From Sphingomonas daechungensis (lineage in GTDB: Bacteria > Pseudomonadota > Alphaproteobacteria > Sphingomonadales > Sphingomonadaceae): 64,000 nucleotides of DNA. Shown here piece by piece: positions 8,794 to 19,726 of the stretch. Numbering within the stretch: the first letter of the stretch is position 1; the number at the start of each line of letters is the position of its first letter. The stretch is taken from NCBI RefSeq assembly GCF_014489495.1, contig NZ_CP060780.1:1-64000 (forward strand), given 5' to 3'. Both the position numbers and the translations under genes were made by a program. The notes under the pieces were generated by a model, which saw nothing but the letters and a program-made list of their open reading frames with translations, was not told where the DNA came from and did not search any database.

Positions 8794-9894
8794 ATGGGCT
8801 TTCGCTGCGGCATCGTCGGCTTGCCGAACGTCGGCAAATCCACGCTTTTCAATGCGCTGACCGAGACCGCGGCGGCGCAGGCTGCCAACTATCCGTTCTG
8901 CACGATCGAGCCGAACGTGGGCCGCGTCGCCGTCCCTGACGAGCGCCTCGACAAGATCCGCGATATCGCCAAGTCGGCGCAGGAGATCGAAACCCAGATC
9001 GAGTTCGTCGACATCGCGGGCCTCGTCCGCGGCGCGTCCAAGGGCGAGGGCCTCGGCAATCAGTTCCTCGCGAACATCCGCGAGGTGGACGCGATCGTCC
9101 ACGTGCTGCGGTGCTTCGAAGGCGGCGACGTGACTCACGTCGAAGGCCGCGTCGATCCCATCGCCGACGCCGATACGGTCGAGACCGAGCTCATGCTCGC
9201 CGACCTCGACAGCCTCGAACGCCGCGTGCCCAACCTCGTCAAGAAGGCGCAGCAGGGCGACAAGGAAGCGAAGATCGAGGCATCGGTGCTGGGCCAGACG
9301 CTCGAATTGCTGCGTGAATCGAAGCCCGCGCGCCTGACCCGGCCCAAAGACCCGGAGGAGGAGCGCGCGTTGACCCGTGCACAGCTGCTGACCGCCAAGC
9401 CCGTGCTCTACGTCTGCAATGTCGACGAAGGCGAAGCGGCGACCGGCAATGCGCTGTCCGAACGCGTGTTCGCCAAAGCCGCAGCCGAGGGCGCCAAAGC
9501 AGTCGTGATATCAGCCGCGATCGAAGCAGAAATTGCGACCCTGCCGTCCGAAGAGCGTGATGCCTTCCTGTCCGACCTGGGGCTGCATGAAACGGGCCTC
9601 AACCGGATGATCCAGGCGGGATATGAGCTCCTCGGGCTCATTACCTTCTTCACTGCCGGTCCCAAGGAAGCGCGGGCCTGGACCGTCCGTCGTGGCGCGA
9701 AGGCGCCGGAAGCGGCCGGGGCGATCCATTCCGACTTTGAACGCGGGTTCATCCGCGCCGAGACGATCGGTTACGACGACTTCGTCGCATTCGGTGGTGA
9801 AACCGGCGCCAAGGAAGCGGGCAAGATGCGCGCAGAAGGCAAGGAGTATGTCGTGCAGGACGGCGACGTCCTGCTCTTCCGCTTCAACGTCTAA
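8794..9894 (+). CDS. ychF: Redox-regulated ATPase YchF (OLA1 family)
   Basis: Universally conserved Obg-like P-loop ATPase that binds ribosomes and is linked to oxidative stress. The 366-residue protein begins [20 protein letters not shown] (P-loop, residues 9-17), then [19 protein letters not shown] (G3 region), and ends with the TGS-like [18 protein letters not shown] lies upstream of the ATG at 8794. Its end overlaps the convergent PAP2 gene by 11 bases. Confidence 0.96.
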   Translation: MGFRCGIVGLPNVGKSTLFNALTETAAAQAANYPFCTIEPNVGRVAVPDERLDKIRDIAKSAQEIETQIEFVDIAGLVRGASKGEGLGNQFLANIREVDAIVHVLRCFEGGDVTHVEGRVDPIADADTVETELMLADLDSLERRVPNLVKKAQQGDKEAKIEASVLGQTLELLRESKPARLTRPKDPEEERALTRAQLLTAKPVLYVCNVDEGEAATGNALSERVFAKAAAEGAKAVVISAAIEAEIATLPSEERDAFLSDLGLHETGLNRMIQAGYELLGLITFFTAGPKEARAWTVRRGAKAPEAAGAIHSDFERGFIRAETIGYDDFVAFGGETGAKEAGKMRAEGKEYVVQDGDVLLFRFNV

Positions 9895-10501
9895 GCTCGA
9901 ACTTCTCCGCGATTGCGTAGAGGGCGAGCACCCACAATAGCCCGAAGCTCCAGCCACCGATGACGTCGCTGGGCCAGTGGACGCCAAGCATGAGGCGCGT
10001 CAGCCCAATGATGAGCGCGAGAAGGCATGCGCCCGCAATCCAATAGGCTCTGCCCTTCTCTACCGCCGGGATCAGAAGCGCCAGGGTCACATAGATCATT
10101 ACCGAATTCGCCGCATGCGCGCTCGGGAAGCTGAGGCTGTGAATCTCGACAAGGTGAGGATTCGCGTCCGGCCTCAGCCGGTCGATCTCGTATTTCTGAA
10201 GCTCAACCAGAATACGACCGAACGACGTTCCGACCAGCAGCAGGAGGGCAAGTCGCGCTCGCCGGCGCAGCGCTAGAACAAGCGCGGCACCAGCGATGAC
10301 CGCAGTAACGAAGTAGCCGCCACCGACGAAGGTCACGAACCGAGCGATCTCGGCAAGGGGCGCGATGTGCCCGACGTAGAACTTGCCGAGGACCAAGCTG
10401 TCGACCGGCCCGTCGCCGAGCAAGAGCATCGCAAGCCAAAGCAGCGCGAGCCCGCCGGCCAATAGACCCAGACCGATTTGCTTGCGGCGAGGCGTCTCCA
10501 T
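9884..10501 (-). CDS. PAP2-family membrane phosphatase
   Basis: Lipid phosphatase-like membrane protein of 205 aa with about six hydrophobic helices. All three PAP2 motifs are visible: KYEIDRLRP (KX6RP), [11 protein letters not shown] (PSxH) and [12 protein letters not shown] (SRX5HX3D, with Thr in the first position). Likely substrates are undecaprenyl-PP or phosphatidate-type lipid phosphates at the periplasmic face. It is convergent with ychF. Confidence 0.9.
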   Translation of the reverse strand: METPRRKQIGLGLLAGGLALLWLAMLLLGDGPVDSLVLGKFYVGHIAPLAEIARFVTFVGGGYFVTAVIAGAALVLALRRRARLALLLLVGTSFGRILVELQKYEIDRLRPDANPHLVEIHSLSFPSAHAANSVMIYVTLALLIPAVEKGRAYWIAGACLLALIIGLTRLMLGVHWPSDVIGGWSFGLLWVLALYAIAEKFELRR

Positions 10502-10538
10502 CGACGCCTAACGCCGCTAGCTGCTCAACTGCTCCGCG

Positions 10539-13130
10539 TCAGAACCGTGTGCCGAGTCGAAGTCCGATCGTGCGCGGCCTGCCGGGCACGATATGGACGT
10601 TCGTACAGATGCTGCACGAGACGCCGCGGGAAAGCTCGTTGCGGCTATCGAACAGGTTCGTGGCGAAGAGCTCGATGCTGTGCTTGTTCCACTCGTAACC
10701 CGCGAACAGGTCGACGAGCGTGTAGGCACGAAGCTTCCCGGTCTGCAGGTTGTCGGCGACCCTGAGCGCCGAGCGTGCCGAGCCCTGATGGACCAGGCCG
10801 ATCTGTCCATGAGCCTTACCCGGGCCGATGTCCCAGGTGTAGCGCGCTGTCCCCGTTACCTTGAACTTCGGGGTGATAGGCAGGCGCGTTCCCTTGGGGC
10901 GGTGATTGAGTCCCGGGTACGCCGTCGCAGTCGGGAGCCGTGTCGGCAGCGACGGCGCAGACGTTCTGCTTTACCTTCGCGTCGGTGTAGGCCGCGGCGG
11001 CGTTCAGGCTGAGGCCGCCACTGACGTAGCTGATATCCGTCTCAATGCCGTTCACCTTCGCATCGCGGCCGTTCTGGACAACCGTAAGGCTGTTCAGGCC
11101 AAGGAAGCTGAACTGGAAGCTTTCCCAAAGCTGATGATAGATCGCACCGTTCCACCGCAGCGGCCCGAACGAAGTCTTCCATCCCAGCTCGTAGTTCACG
11201 AGGAAGTCCGGATCATAGGGCGCCAGTCCCGGCTGGCGGTTGATGCCGCCAGGCCGGAAGCCCTTCGACCAGGTCCCGTAGAACAGCAGACCCTCCTGCG
11301 GCTTCCAGGTACCGTTGAAGCGATAGGTGAAGCCGGAATCCTTGCTTTGCTTCGGGACCAGCTTGCCGTTCACGAAGTCGGCGACGTTGATGCATGGCGT
11401 GCCGGCGATGGCGCCATTGGTGATCAAGGTCGTGTCGGTGCCGTTGAGCTGCGAATCCCGCAGGGTATCGCCGCTCGTCGTGTAGCACTGCGCAACGCCC
11501 GTTCGAGTGCTGCCGACCGCGTTCGGCGGCGGATTGCCCGATGCGCCCTGGAAGAAGGCTGGGTCACGACCGAAGCCCGCAAAACCGAAGACGGTATTGT
11601 CGAACTTGTACCAGCGGAGGCCGCCGGTCAGCGCGAATTGCGGCGAGACGTCGAACGTCGCTTCCCCGAACAGCGCATAGTCGCGGTCGATTCTCTTCTG
11701 CGACGTCAGCCAGATTAGACCCGGGCGGCCGTTGACGGACAACGTGTCAGCGAGGTTGTCGACATGGTATTCCTGGAGAATATCGTTGGTCTGGCGTTGG
11801 TAGAACGCACCCCCGATGACCCGGAAACGATTCTCTGCCGGGGACGCGATCCGCAGTTCCTGGCTCATCTTCTTGTAGTTGTTCCCGCCTGTAATGTACT
11901 GGCGCGGGTCAACCGAGTTGCCGTTGTTGTCGAAGTAATACTGATAGTTCGCGATGCCGCCGTAGCTCTCGTAATAGGCGTCATAGGCATCAGCATAGTC
12001 GGTGTAGTCGTTGGTCGAATGATTTGGCCGATGCATGAACGCGCCGGCATAGGTGATGTCGAAATTGCCCACCTTCCCCTCAACGGTCAGGGCATATTGC
12101 GTGAACTTGTCTACGCCTGGCTCCTTCCGGAACCTCTGCGTTTCCAAATCGCCAAGGCGTTCGTCGAAGTACCAGACACCCCGCGTTTCCGAGCGCTGGT
12201 GCATGATCGTCGGCGTGACGGTCCAATTCTCGTTAAGATCGATTTTCAACGCCGCTCGACCGCCGTAGGTCGTGTTGGTGTTGAAATTGTCCTTCACGAA
12301 AGAAGCGTTATCGGCCTGGAATCCGTCTCGGATACAACCGATGATGCCGCCGTTGAGAGGATCGAGGATCGGCGTTCCGCAATAGGACCGCGTGCCGCGG
12401 ATATTGTCTATGTAACCGGCATCCCTCTGCCAGAAGGCCACGCCGCGGAACGCGATGTTGTCGGAAACCGGCAGGTTGACCATGCCCTCCAGGCTTCCGC
12501 CTACGCCGCCGTGAGCGACCGTGTTGAGCTCAGCGTCAATCCGGCCAGCGGTGACCCCAAGCTCCGGCTTGTTGGTGATGATGCGGATCGTGCCCGCTTC
12601 GCTCGATGCGCCGTAGAGAGTGCCCTGGGCCCAGCGAGGCTCTCGATGCGCGCAATGTCGTAGATATGAACATCGAGGTTGCCGCCGATGGTCGTGACCG
12701 GCTGCTCATCCAGATAATAGCCGACTGAAGGCAGCGAACCTGTGTGATTGCCGTCACCGCCCGTGGCGACGCCGCGCATATAGACGATAGCGAAGCCCGG
12801 TGCCGCGGTCTGGAAACTGACGGACGGAAGCTGCTTCGCGAAATCCTCGAAGTTGGAAATGTTCAGCTGGTCGAGCCGCCGAGTGCCGATCGCCTGGACG
12901 CTGATCGGGACGTTCTGGAGATTCTCCTCACGCTTCTGGGCCGTGACGATGATCTCGTTGGAGTCCTCTGCTTGAGCGACTTGAGTCGGTGCGGGCTGCT
13001 CTGCCGCGTCTGCTGCCGCAGGCTCCTGGCTGGGATCCGGTGCAGGCGTCGTTTGCGCGAATGATGGTGCGGCAATTGCCGTCGACGCGAGAAAACCGAA
13101 TGTAAGCGCGCGAATCTTCCGAGCGGTCAT
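10539..13130 (-). CDS. TonB-dependent receptor (frameshifted)
   Basis: Outer-membrane active transporter of about 863 aa. It has a signal peptide (MTARKIRALTFGFLASTAIA... cut near APSFAQ), a TonB-box-like EIIVTAQKREENLQNVPISV, a plug and a 22-strand barrel ending GLRLGTRF. Two breaks interrupt it. At 12627-12632 one C is missing from the codons for LAGPQGTLYG. At 10891-10900 the frame changes near SPPQGTRLPITPKFK (one extra G, or two missing bases). Frame is kept on both sides with good barrel sequence, so I read these as sequence errors. The substrate is unknown. Confidence 0.88.
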
Positions 13131-13237
13131 TTAAGCCCCCTACTGACCAAGTAGGCCTATGCCGTCAGAGCGCTTACGACTTGTCAACGTCCAGTCGTTG
13201 CGGTGCCGTCACTTCACGGCGGATTGTGTCGACGATG

Positions 13238-14807
13238 CTACAGATATTCGACAGGAGCGCGCGGGTATGCGTCGAGCATAGTCCCCAATGCCGCTTTGAG
13301 CGGGCCGAGATGAGGTTCGTAGGCGCGCCATTCGTCGGTGGCGTGGGTATAAATCGGCTGCCGTACCTGTTCGGAGCTCGGAGTCCGAACCGCGCGCTCT
13401 GTCTTGTAAAATTCCATCACCGAAGGCTCGAACTCCAATCCGCAATATTCGAGCAGCGCCCGGACTTGTTCCTCCGTATTTTCCACCATCCGCTCGTAGA
13501 CGACCCGATGAACCCGGCCCGGCATCACCAAGTCCATGTGAGCCATCAAGCGCACATAGTCGGAGTAGTACCGTCCGAGATCCCCGAGATCGTAGGTGAA
13601 GTCCTGACCGCGAGCGAAATGCTGCCGGAAGTTGGACATGCAGCAGGCGAGCGGGTGACGCCTGGCGTCGATGATCTTCGCGTTCGGCAGCACGAACTGG
13701 ATGAAGGGGACGAAAGTCCAGTTGTTCGGCAGCTTGTCGATGAAGAAGGGCCGGTCCGTCCGCCGCTGCACCGCGCTGCGCTTGAGGTATTCCTCACCGG
13801 CGTCCCGTCGCTCGTCTTCGCTGAGGTCAACGGCAGATGACGGATACTTCCCCGACCGCGAGCGACGGCGGGCATGTCCGGCAGTTCCGACGTACCTTCG
13901 ACCAAACTATGCGAGGACAGGATCTGTTCGATCAAGGTCGATCCCGCACGCGGCATGCCGACGATGAAGATCGGATCCGGCGCGGGACTCCCGCCTGGCC
14001 GCGTCAGGAGTTCAGCCGTAAACAGCTCGATGCTGCGATCCACCAGCTGCGTCAGGTGATCCGCATTGAACGGATGATATTCGCGCCGAAGCTTGTTGCC
14101 CGCCGCGTAATGGGCGAACGCCTCGTCCCGCGGCCGCGATCGTGAAAAGCCTTCCCGAGCGCGAACTCGACGTGGAAGCGATCGTCGTCCTTGAGATCGG
14201 AGCGCGCCAGAGCAGCTTCCATGGCCGCAATGTCTTCGTCGGTGAACTCGACCGTCTTGAGATTGGCGAGGCTCCACCACACCTCGCCCAGCGCCGGGTT
14301 GATCGCGATCGCATCCCGATACGCAGCAACCGAATCCCCCAGCCGCCCAACGGTCTTCAGCATGTGGCCGTAGCTCATCAGTACGCGCGGCTGGTTGGGC
14401 GCGCGGGACAAGACCTGCTCGTAGAGCATCAGTGCCTGCTCGAAATCGCCCAACCGTCCCAACGTTGCCGCCTTGAGGTTGAGGTGGCCAACGCGATCGG
14501 GCTCGGCCTCAAAGACGCCGTCCAGCAGTTCCAGCGCCTCCGAGGGCCGCCCGAGCCTGCCAAGAACCATCGCCAGGTTGGCGCGCGCGCCCGTGAAGTT
14601 AGGATCGATCTCCAGCGCGCGACGCAGGAGAACCTCGGAATCCTTCAGCCGCCCCAGCCGCGCCGCAAGCTCGGCAAGCATGCGGATGGCGCGGACATCG
14701 AACGGGTCCTCCATCAGGTGCGGCTTCAGCAGACGCTCTGCGATATCCAGCCGGTTTTCATTAAGAGCCTTCGCGGCCTCCACGAGCCGCGGGTGCCACC
14801 GCATCAT
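13238..14807 (-). CDS. TPR-repeat sulfotransferase (frameshifted)
   Basis: Two-domain protein of about 523 aa. The N half is TPR repeats (for example EVLLRRALEIDPNFTGARAN and PSEALELLDGVFEAEPDRVG); the C half is a sulfotransferase with the PAPS-binding loop PIFIVGMPRAGSTLIEQILS and a later KIIDARRHPLACCMSNF. Such fusions are common in sphingomonads; targets are unknown. Two missing bases, in G runs at 14127-14129 and 13850-13853 (plus-strand C runs), split the frame; restoring each gives a continuous protein. The start is 14807 or 14804 (consecutive ATGs). Confidence 0.86.
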
Positions 14808-14891
14808 TCCTGCAGAACCGTTCGTCACAAGCGGCGTGGTAGCGCGCCCTTTGCACTCGCGCCAAGCCATGACGGTGGCTAACGGTGCCCA

Positions 14892-15344
14892 ATGATTTAT
14901 TTCGAAGATTTGCAGGTCGGCTCCGAGACCTACTTCGGTAGTTACGACGTCACTCGCGAGGAAGTGCTGGAGTTCGCTCGCAAGTACGATCCGCAGCCAT
15001 TCCACTTGTCGGACGAGGCCGCCGCCAAAACCCATTTCGGGAGGCTGGCGGCCAGCGGCTGGCACACGACGGCCATGACCATGGCCGTGATCGCCCGCTA
15101 TGTTGTCGAGGACGAGCAAGCGGGACTGGGCTCACCCGGCATTGACGAGCTGCGCTGGCTGAAGCCGGTCTATCCCGGCGACACCCTTCACGTGCGCGGA
15201 AAGATCATCGAGACGAGACCATCGCAGTCGAAGCCCGACATCGGCTCGTTCCGAACGGAAACGACGGTCACCAACCAGGACGACGTCCCGGTGATGCGCT
15301 TCACATCGATCGTGCTGATCCGGCGCCGACCAACCGAGGACTGA
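14892..15344 (+). CDS. MaoC-like dehydratase
   Basis: Hot-dog-fold (R)-specific enoyl hydratase-type protein, 150 aa. MaoC features include YFEDLQVGSETYFGSYDVT, then EFARKYDPQPFHLSDEAA with the catalytic Asp/His pair (DPQPFH), and HFGRLAASGWHTTAMTM. It probably hydrates an enoyl-thioester. It is divergent from the TPR-sulfotransferase and is followed by a convergent lipoprotein gene. Confidence 0.92.
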   Translation: MIYFEDLQVGSETYFGSYDVTREEVLEFARKYDPQPFHLSDEAAAKTHFGRLAASGWHTTAMTMAVIARYVVEDEQAGLGSPGIDELRWLKPVYPGDTLHVRGKIIETRPSQSKPDIGSFRTETTVTNQDDVPVMRFTSIVLIRRRPTED

Positions 15345-15383
15345 GCAACCGGAGCGGCCGAGCGACCGCTCCGTCACTTATCG

Positions 15384-15950
15384 TCAGTCTTGTTGCGTGT
15401 GGCGGTTACGGCCGCCGCGATTGCCGCGGCGATCCTGCTGTTCGCCCTCGCTGCGGACGACACGACGAGGCTGCTGCGCCCGCTCGCGAGTCGGCTCGGT
15501 GAAGGTCTGATTGGTCCTCACGCCGCGCTGCTGCCGAACATTGTTGTTCGTCGCTCGCGGGCCGTTTTGGAAGTCGGCCCAGTTCTGGACGATCTGGCCG
15601 GTGCCACCCGTCGCCCGCGGCGCGCCACGCTGGCGCCACTGCCAATAGCGGCGCTGCGTATCGGACCAACGGTACGGGTTCCGATGGCGATCGTACACGT
15701 AATAGCCGGATCCCGGATAATAATAGCCGTCGTACCAGCCGTAGCCCGGCGTGCCGTAGCCGATGCCGCCATAATAGCTGCTGCCATAGTAGCCGCCGCC
15801 GTAATATCCGCTGCCGTAGTACGGGTCGTAATAGCCGTCACCGTACCCGACACCGACGCCAAGTCCGCCATAAGGTCCGTAGGCGCAGCCGCCGAGGCCA
15901 ATCGCGGCGGTGACTGCGAGCGCACCGAGCTTGAGTTGAGAAACGCGCAT
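15384..15950 (-). CDS. Gly/Tyr-rich lipoprotein
   Basis: Predicted lipoprotein of 188 aa: the signal peptide MRVSQLKLGALAVTAAIGLG is followed by lipobox GGC (Cys21). Residues 22-80 are almost only Gly, Tyr, Asp, Pro and Ser (GYGDGYYDPYYGSGYYGGG and similar), and the C-terminal half is Arg/Gln/Asn-rich. The low-complexity YYG repeats suggest a flexible surface segment. No enzymatic domain is recognised. Confidence 0.8.
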   Translation of the reverse strand: MRVSQLKLGALAVTAAIGLGGCAYGPYGGLGVGVGYGDGYYDPYYGSGYYGGGYYGSSYYGGIGYGTPGYGWYDGYYYPGSGYYVYDRHRNPYRWSDTQRRYWQWRQRGAPRATGGTGQIVQNWADFQNGPRATNNNVRQQRGVRTNQTFTEPTRERAQQPRRVVRSEGEQQDRRGNRGGRNRHTQQD

Positions 15951-16060
15951 AAGGAATTCCAGTACGCTTGAGTTACACGTTACCCTGCATTTCCGCGCGC
16001 GGGCGTGAATACGAAATGAACTAAGCCGATGATTTCAGATGGCTTATCCGAACCTTGCGA

Positions 16061-16672
16061 CTAGCTACGGTTGAGACGCGAGCCCGCTCGCCACTGGAGC
16101 AGGATCTCGGTGAGGAACAAGGGCATCACCCAGGTCGCCCATATCATGTCGTTGACATTGGCTTGAAGCTCTCCGGGCATCGCCCGGGACCAAAATCGGC
16201 ACGCCACGAACGTCCAGGCCGCAACGTAGCTGCGGATCATCCAGGTTCTGTGCTGCTCGATCCGCCGGTTCCTGATCGCGCGGAACGCCATCGCTGTGAA
16301 CGCAATCCACACAGCCGCGAGAGCGCCGGTGGAGATGCCCGGGGTATGCTGGGTGTCGAACGACCGGATCAGCGCGGCGATAGCGCCGGCCGATCCGCCA
16401 ACGATGTAGGTGTAGCCGGCAGGCTTATGCCATCGGAACCATTCGCGGGTGAGCCCAATGCGTAGCGCTATGGCGCCAGCGAAGAGCATGCAGATGCCGC
16501 CCGCAATGTGAGCATAGAGCATTGGCAAATGCCCCGCATGGACCTTCTGCTTGACTGGCCCAAACACAGGCCCCGCAATAAGCCACACGAAAATCGCAGC
16601 TGAAACGATCGCGACGCCGACAAGAGCGTCCGTCCGCGCGTGCGGGTAATGCCTTCTGGAAGCCGTCGCCAT
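16061..16672 (-). CDS. DUF2306 family membrane protein
   Basis: Integral membrane protein of 203 aa with about five or six TM helices, resembling DUF2306. Conserved-looking segments are KVHAGHLPMLYAHIAGGICM and EQHRTWMIRSYVAAWTFV, with His residues inside helices that suggest cofactor or quinone contact, though this is inference. The ATG at 16672 is preferred over an upstream GTG-like extension because GGGAGGG lies five bases before it. It lies just downstream of petC on the same strand. Confidence 0.82.
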   Translation of the reverse strand: MATASRRHYPHARTDALVGVAIVSAAIFVWLIAGPVFGPVKQKVHAGHLPMLYAHIAGGICMLFAGAIALRIGLTREWFRWHKPAGYTYIVGGSAGAIAALIRSFDTQHTPGISTGALAAVWIAFTAMAFRAIRNRRIEQHRTWMIRSYVAAWTFVACRFWSRAMPGELQANVNDMIWATWVMPLFLTEILLQWRAGSRLNRS

Positions 16673-16738
16673 GGGCCCTCCCTGTCCGTCGCCGCATAAC
16701 ACGGCGACGGTCAGGGTCACAGCCTTGGAGGCTGTTCG

Positions 16739-17665
16739 TCAGCCGTCGATGCCAGCCTTGCGCTTGGCTCGCTTCGACTTGGCCTGGTTCTCCGGCTCGA
16801 GGACGCCGGTCTCGCGAACCAGGGTCGCCTTCTTCTGATTGCGAATGTTCAGGAAGGCGAGACGCGCAAGGACAGTCGCGAAGAGGAGGAATACTGCCAC
16901 TGCAATGCCCGTCGCGTGACGGTTCGGCAGATTGGGCTCCGCCGTCCACACCAGGAACGCTGCAACGTCCTTGGCCATCTGGTCGACGGTCGGTTTCGGA
17001 TTACCCGGAGCGTACACGACCTGGCCTTCGCTGGTCAGCGGCGGCGGCATCGCGAGGTTGAGGTTCGCGAAGTACGGGTTGTAATGCAGGCCCTGCGGGG
17101 TTTTCGCGGCCGGGAACTCCTTGAGCAGCTCGGCGGGCTGATTCCGATAGCCGGTCAGCAGCGAATAAACGTAGGCCGCGCCGCCATGGCGCGCCTTGGT
17201 CATCAGCGAGAGATCAGGCGGAAGCGCATTGTTGTTCGCTGCGCGCGCAGCCGTGTCGTTGGCGTAGGGTGCCGGGAAGCGATCCGACGGCAGTGCCTTG
17301 CGGGTCGCGGGTTCGCCGGTTTCAGGGTTCACACTCGGAACCTCGGTCGGCCACTGATTGGCGATCGCCTTGATCTCGGCCTCGGTATAGCCAAGCCCTT
17401 CAAGGTTGTGGAACGCGACCTGGCTGAGGCTGTGGCATGCCGAGCAGACCTCCTTGTAGACCTGGAAGCCGCGCTGGAGCTGCTGCTTGTCGAACTTCCC
17501 GAGCGGGCCATCGCTCGCCAGCGAGAGGTGCTTGGGATGGAGATGAAATTCCTCCTCAGCAGTCTTTGGTGGCGGGCTCGACCAATAGGTCGAGACGTTG
17601 CTGAAGAACGAGATCAGCAGCACTACCGAAAAGACGGCGCCGACCAAGCCCAGTATGTAACGCAT
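16739..17665 (-). CDS. petC: Cytochrome c1 of the bc1 complex
   Basis: Haem c-bearing subunit of ubiquinol:cytochrome c oxidoreductase, 308 aa. It has an N-terminal membrane segment (ILGLVGAVFSVVLLISFF), the haem site VCSACHSLSQVAF (CxxCH), an ALPPDLSLMTKARHGG segment, MPPPLTSEGQVVY with the haem Met, and a C-terminal TM anchor (TGIAVAVFLLFATVLARLAF) followed by a basic tail. It is the last gene of petABC. Two hairpins (16719-16735 and 16688-16708) follow the stop but lack a U tract. Confidence 0.96.
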   Translation of the reverse strand: MRYILGLVGAVFSVVLLISFFSNVSTYWSSPPPKTAEEEFHLHPKHLSLASDGPLGKFDKQQLQRGFQVYKEVCSACHSLSQVAFHNLEGLGYTEAEIKAIANQWPTEVPSVNPETGEPATRKALPSDRFPAPYANDTAARAANNNALPPDLSLMTKARHGGAAYVYSLLTGYRNQPAELLKEFPAAKTPQGLHYNPYFANLNLAMPPPLTSEGQVVYAPGNPKPTVDQMAKDVAAFLVWTAEPNLPNRHATGIAVAVFLLFATVLARLAFLNIRNQKKATLVRETGVLEPENQAKSKRAKRKAGIDG

Positions 17666-17675
17666 TCCCGTCCCC

Positions 17676-18977
17676 TTACTCGGCGGCCGCACGGCCGGTC
17701 GCCAGCGTACCGGCGGGGCCCTGTTCCGTTTCATGATGCAGCACGGCCGATGTGATCGAATCCGGCAGCGGAAGCGGCCGTTCGAACGCCGACACCAGCG
17801 GCAGGATGATCAGGAAGTGCGCGAAATAATATGCTGCTGCCAGCTGGCTCAGGCCGACATAGAGCGGCGTCGCCGGAGCGCCTCCGCAATAGCCGAGGAT
17901 CAGGACGTCGATCACCAGCAGCCAGAAGAATCGCTTGAACACCGGACGATAGTTGCCGGAGCGAACCGGCGACTTGTCGAGCCAAGGCAGGAAGAACAGG
18001 ATCAGGATCGAGCTGAACATCGCCAGCACGCCCCACAGCTTTGCCGGCAAGATGAAGTCCACGGTGAAGGCGCGAAGGATCGCGTAGAATGGCCAGAAGT
18101 ACCATTCGGGCACGATATGCGCCGGCGTCGCCAACGGGTTGGCCGGAATGTAGTTGTCCGGATGTCCAAGGTAGTTCGGCAGGAAATAGACGAACAGCGA
18201 GAAGACCAGCAGGAAGCCCGCCGCAAACCAGCCGTCCTTCGCCGTGTAGTACGGGTGGAAAGGCAGAGTGTCCTTTTCATCCTTGACGTCGACGCCCGTC
18301 GGGTTGCTCGAACCCGGAATGTGCAGCGCCCAGATGTGCAGGATCACGACCGCCGCGATCACGAACGGCAGCAAATAGTGCAGCGAGAAGAACCGGGTCA
18401 ATGCAGCCTGGTCCGGCGCGAAGCCGCCAAGCAGCCAGACACGGATCGGCTCGCCCACGAGCGGGAATGCCGAGAAGAAGCCGGTGATGACCTGCGCTCC
18501 CCAGTAGCTCATTTGTCCCCAGGGGAGCACGTAACCCATGAACGCCGTCGCCATCATCAGCAGGTAAATGACGAGGCCGAGCATCCACACCAGCTCACGC
18601 GGTGCCTTGTACGAACCGTAATAGAGCCCGCGGAAGATGTGGATATAGGTGACGATGAAGAAGAAGCTCGCGCCGTTCATGTGGATGTAGCGAAGGGCCC
18701 ATCCACCGTTCACGTCGCGCATGATGTGCTCGACCGAATTGAACGCTCCGTCGACGCTCGCATAATACCACATGGCTAGGACGATTCCGGTGACGATCTG
18801 GATCGTCAGGAACAGGCCGGCGAGGATGCCGAAGTTCCACCAGTAGTTCAGATTACGCGGAACCGGATAACCGCCGCCGACCGCGCCATAGACCAGGCGG
18901 GGAAGCGGTAGCCGCTCGTCCAGCCACCGCATGAGCGGGGCCTTCGGTTCGTAGGGTTTTGCCCAGGCAAAGCTCAT
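17676..18977 (-). CDS. petB: Cytochrome b of the bc1 complex
   Basis: Di-haem b subunit with the quinol oxidation and reduction sites, 433 aa with eight predicted TM helices. Recognisable parts are [20 protein letters not shown], the haem-ligand helices ([20 protein letters not shown] and [11 protein letters not shown]-type segments), [19 protein letters not shown], and the Qo-site [15 protein letters not shown]. It starts with [20 protein letters not shown]. It lies between petA and petC with gaps of 17 and 10 bases. Confidence 0.97.
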   Translation of the reverse strand: MSFAWAKPYEPKAPLMRWLDERLPLPRLVYGAVGGGYPVPRNLNYWWNFGILAGLFLTIQIVTGIVLAMWYYASVDGAFNSVEHIMRDVNGGWALRYIHMNGASFFFIVTYIHIFRGLYYGSYKAPRELVWMLGLVIYLLMMATAFMGYVLPWGQMSYWGAQVITGFFSAFPLVGEPIRVWLLGGFAPDQAALTRFFSLHYLLPFVIAAVVILHIWALHIPGSSNPTGVDVKDEKDTLPFHPYYTAKDGWFAAGFLLVFSLFVYFLPNYLGHPDNYIPANPLATPAHIVPEWYFWPFYAILRAFTVDFILPAKLWGVLAMFSSILILFFLPWLDKSPVRSGNYRPVFKRFFWLLVIDVLILGYCGGAPATPLYVGLSQLAAAYYFAHFLIILPLVSAFERPLPLPDSITSAVLHHETEQGPAGTLATGRAAAE

Positions 18978-18994
18978 CTTAGGCTCTTTCCCCT

Positions 18995-19555
18995 TTAGCC
19001 GATGCGAACAGTCGTGTCGGACACGAATTCATAATTGGGTACCATCAAGTTCTTCGGGGCCGGTCCCTGGCGGATCCGGGCCGCGGTGTCGTACGCCGAA
19101 CCGTGGCACGGGCAGAAATAACCGCCGAACGGTCCGCGGTTCTCACCCTCGCCGACACCCAGCGGCACGCAGCCGAGGTGGGTGCACACACCGAGCGTGA
19201 TCAGCCAGTTCGCCTTGCCCGGCTTGGTGCGCTGAGCGAGCGATTCCGGATCGCGAAGCTCCGACATCGGAACGGCATTGGCAGCCTGAATCTCAGCCGG
19301 AGTCAGGTTACGGATGAACACCGGCTGCTTGCGCCACACGGTCTTGATCGCCTGCCCCGATGCGATCTTCGAGATATCGACTTCGGTCGACGCCAGCGCC
19401 AGCACGTCCGCCGGCGGATTCATCTGGTTGATCAGCGGAATGGCGACGGCAACCGCACCGACTCCGGCGAAGCTGACGGCCGCGACATTCAGGAAATCCC
19501 GGCGGCGAACGCCACCCTCCGTTTCAGCCTGTGCGGATTGTTCCAGCGTGGCCAT
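18995..19555 (-). CDS. petA: Ubiquinol-cytochrome c reductase Rieske iron-sulfur subunit
   Basis: Rieske 2Fe-2S subunit, 186 aa. The N terminus carries a twin-arginine-like signal anchor ([20 protein letters not shown]); the cluster is bound by VCTHLGCVP and CPCHGSAYD, giving the CTHLGC and CPCHGS boxes. The ATG at 19555 is used since the longer frame upstream has no homology to the family. It is the first gene of petABC and divergent from hemF. Confidence 0.96.
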   Translation of the reverse strand: MATLEQSAQAETEGGVRRRDFLNVAAVSFAGVGAVAVAIPLINQMNPPADVLALASTEVDISKIASGQAIKTVWRKQPVFIRNLTPAEIQAANAVPMSELRDPESLAQRTKPGKANWLITLGVCTHLGCVPLGVGEGENRGPFGGYFCPCHGSAYDTAARIRQGPAPKNLMVPNYEFVSDTTVRIG

Positions 19556-19563
19556 GCTTCCCC

Positions 19564-19609
19564 TTGTGACGCCCAATGTGACGCATTGTCTGTCCGTGCC
19601 GACCGGCAC
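19564..19609. promoter_or_regulatory. Repeats in the petA-hemF divergent region
   Basis: Two direct copies of TGTGACGC, offset by 12 bp (19565-19572 and 19577-19584), and a perfect palindrome GTGCCG-AC-CGGCAC (19596-19609) lie within 55 bp of the petA start. They may be regulator sites for respiratory or haem genes. Only the repeats are seen; the regulator is unknown. Confidence 0.35.
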
Positions 19610-19726
19610 ATAACGAAGTCGCCCACGGGAGGACCCCAAGGGCGATTGGCGGTGCTGATAGCGGCGCGTTTCGGCACTGCCAAGTGCCACAATTGGCATT
19701 CGCGCACGGTGCGCTATGTGGCGGCC

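Noticed and set aside
10539-13130. Calling the first TonB receptor a decayed pseudogene
   Set aside because: Both breaks are small and sit at base runs like those in essential genes; the rest of the barrel is well kept.
16688-16735. Two hairpins after petC as a rho-independent terminator
   Set aside because: The stems are perfect (7 bp each) but no U tract follows in either direction, so termination is not supported.
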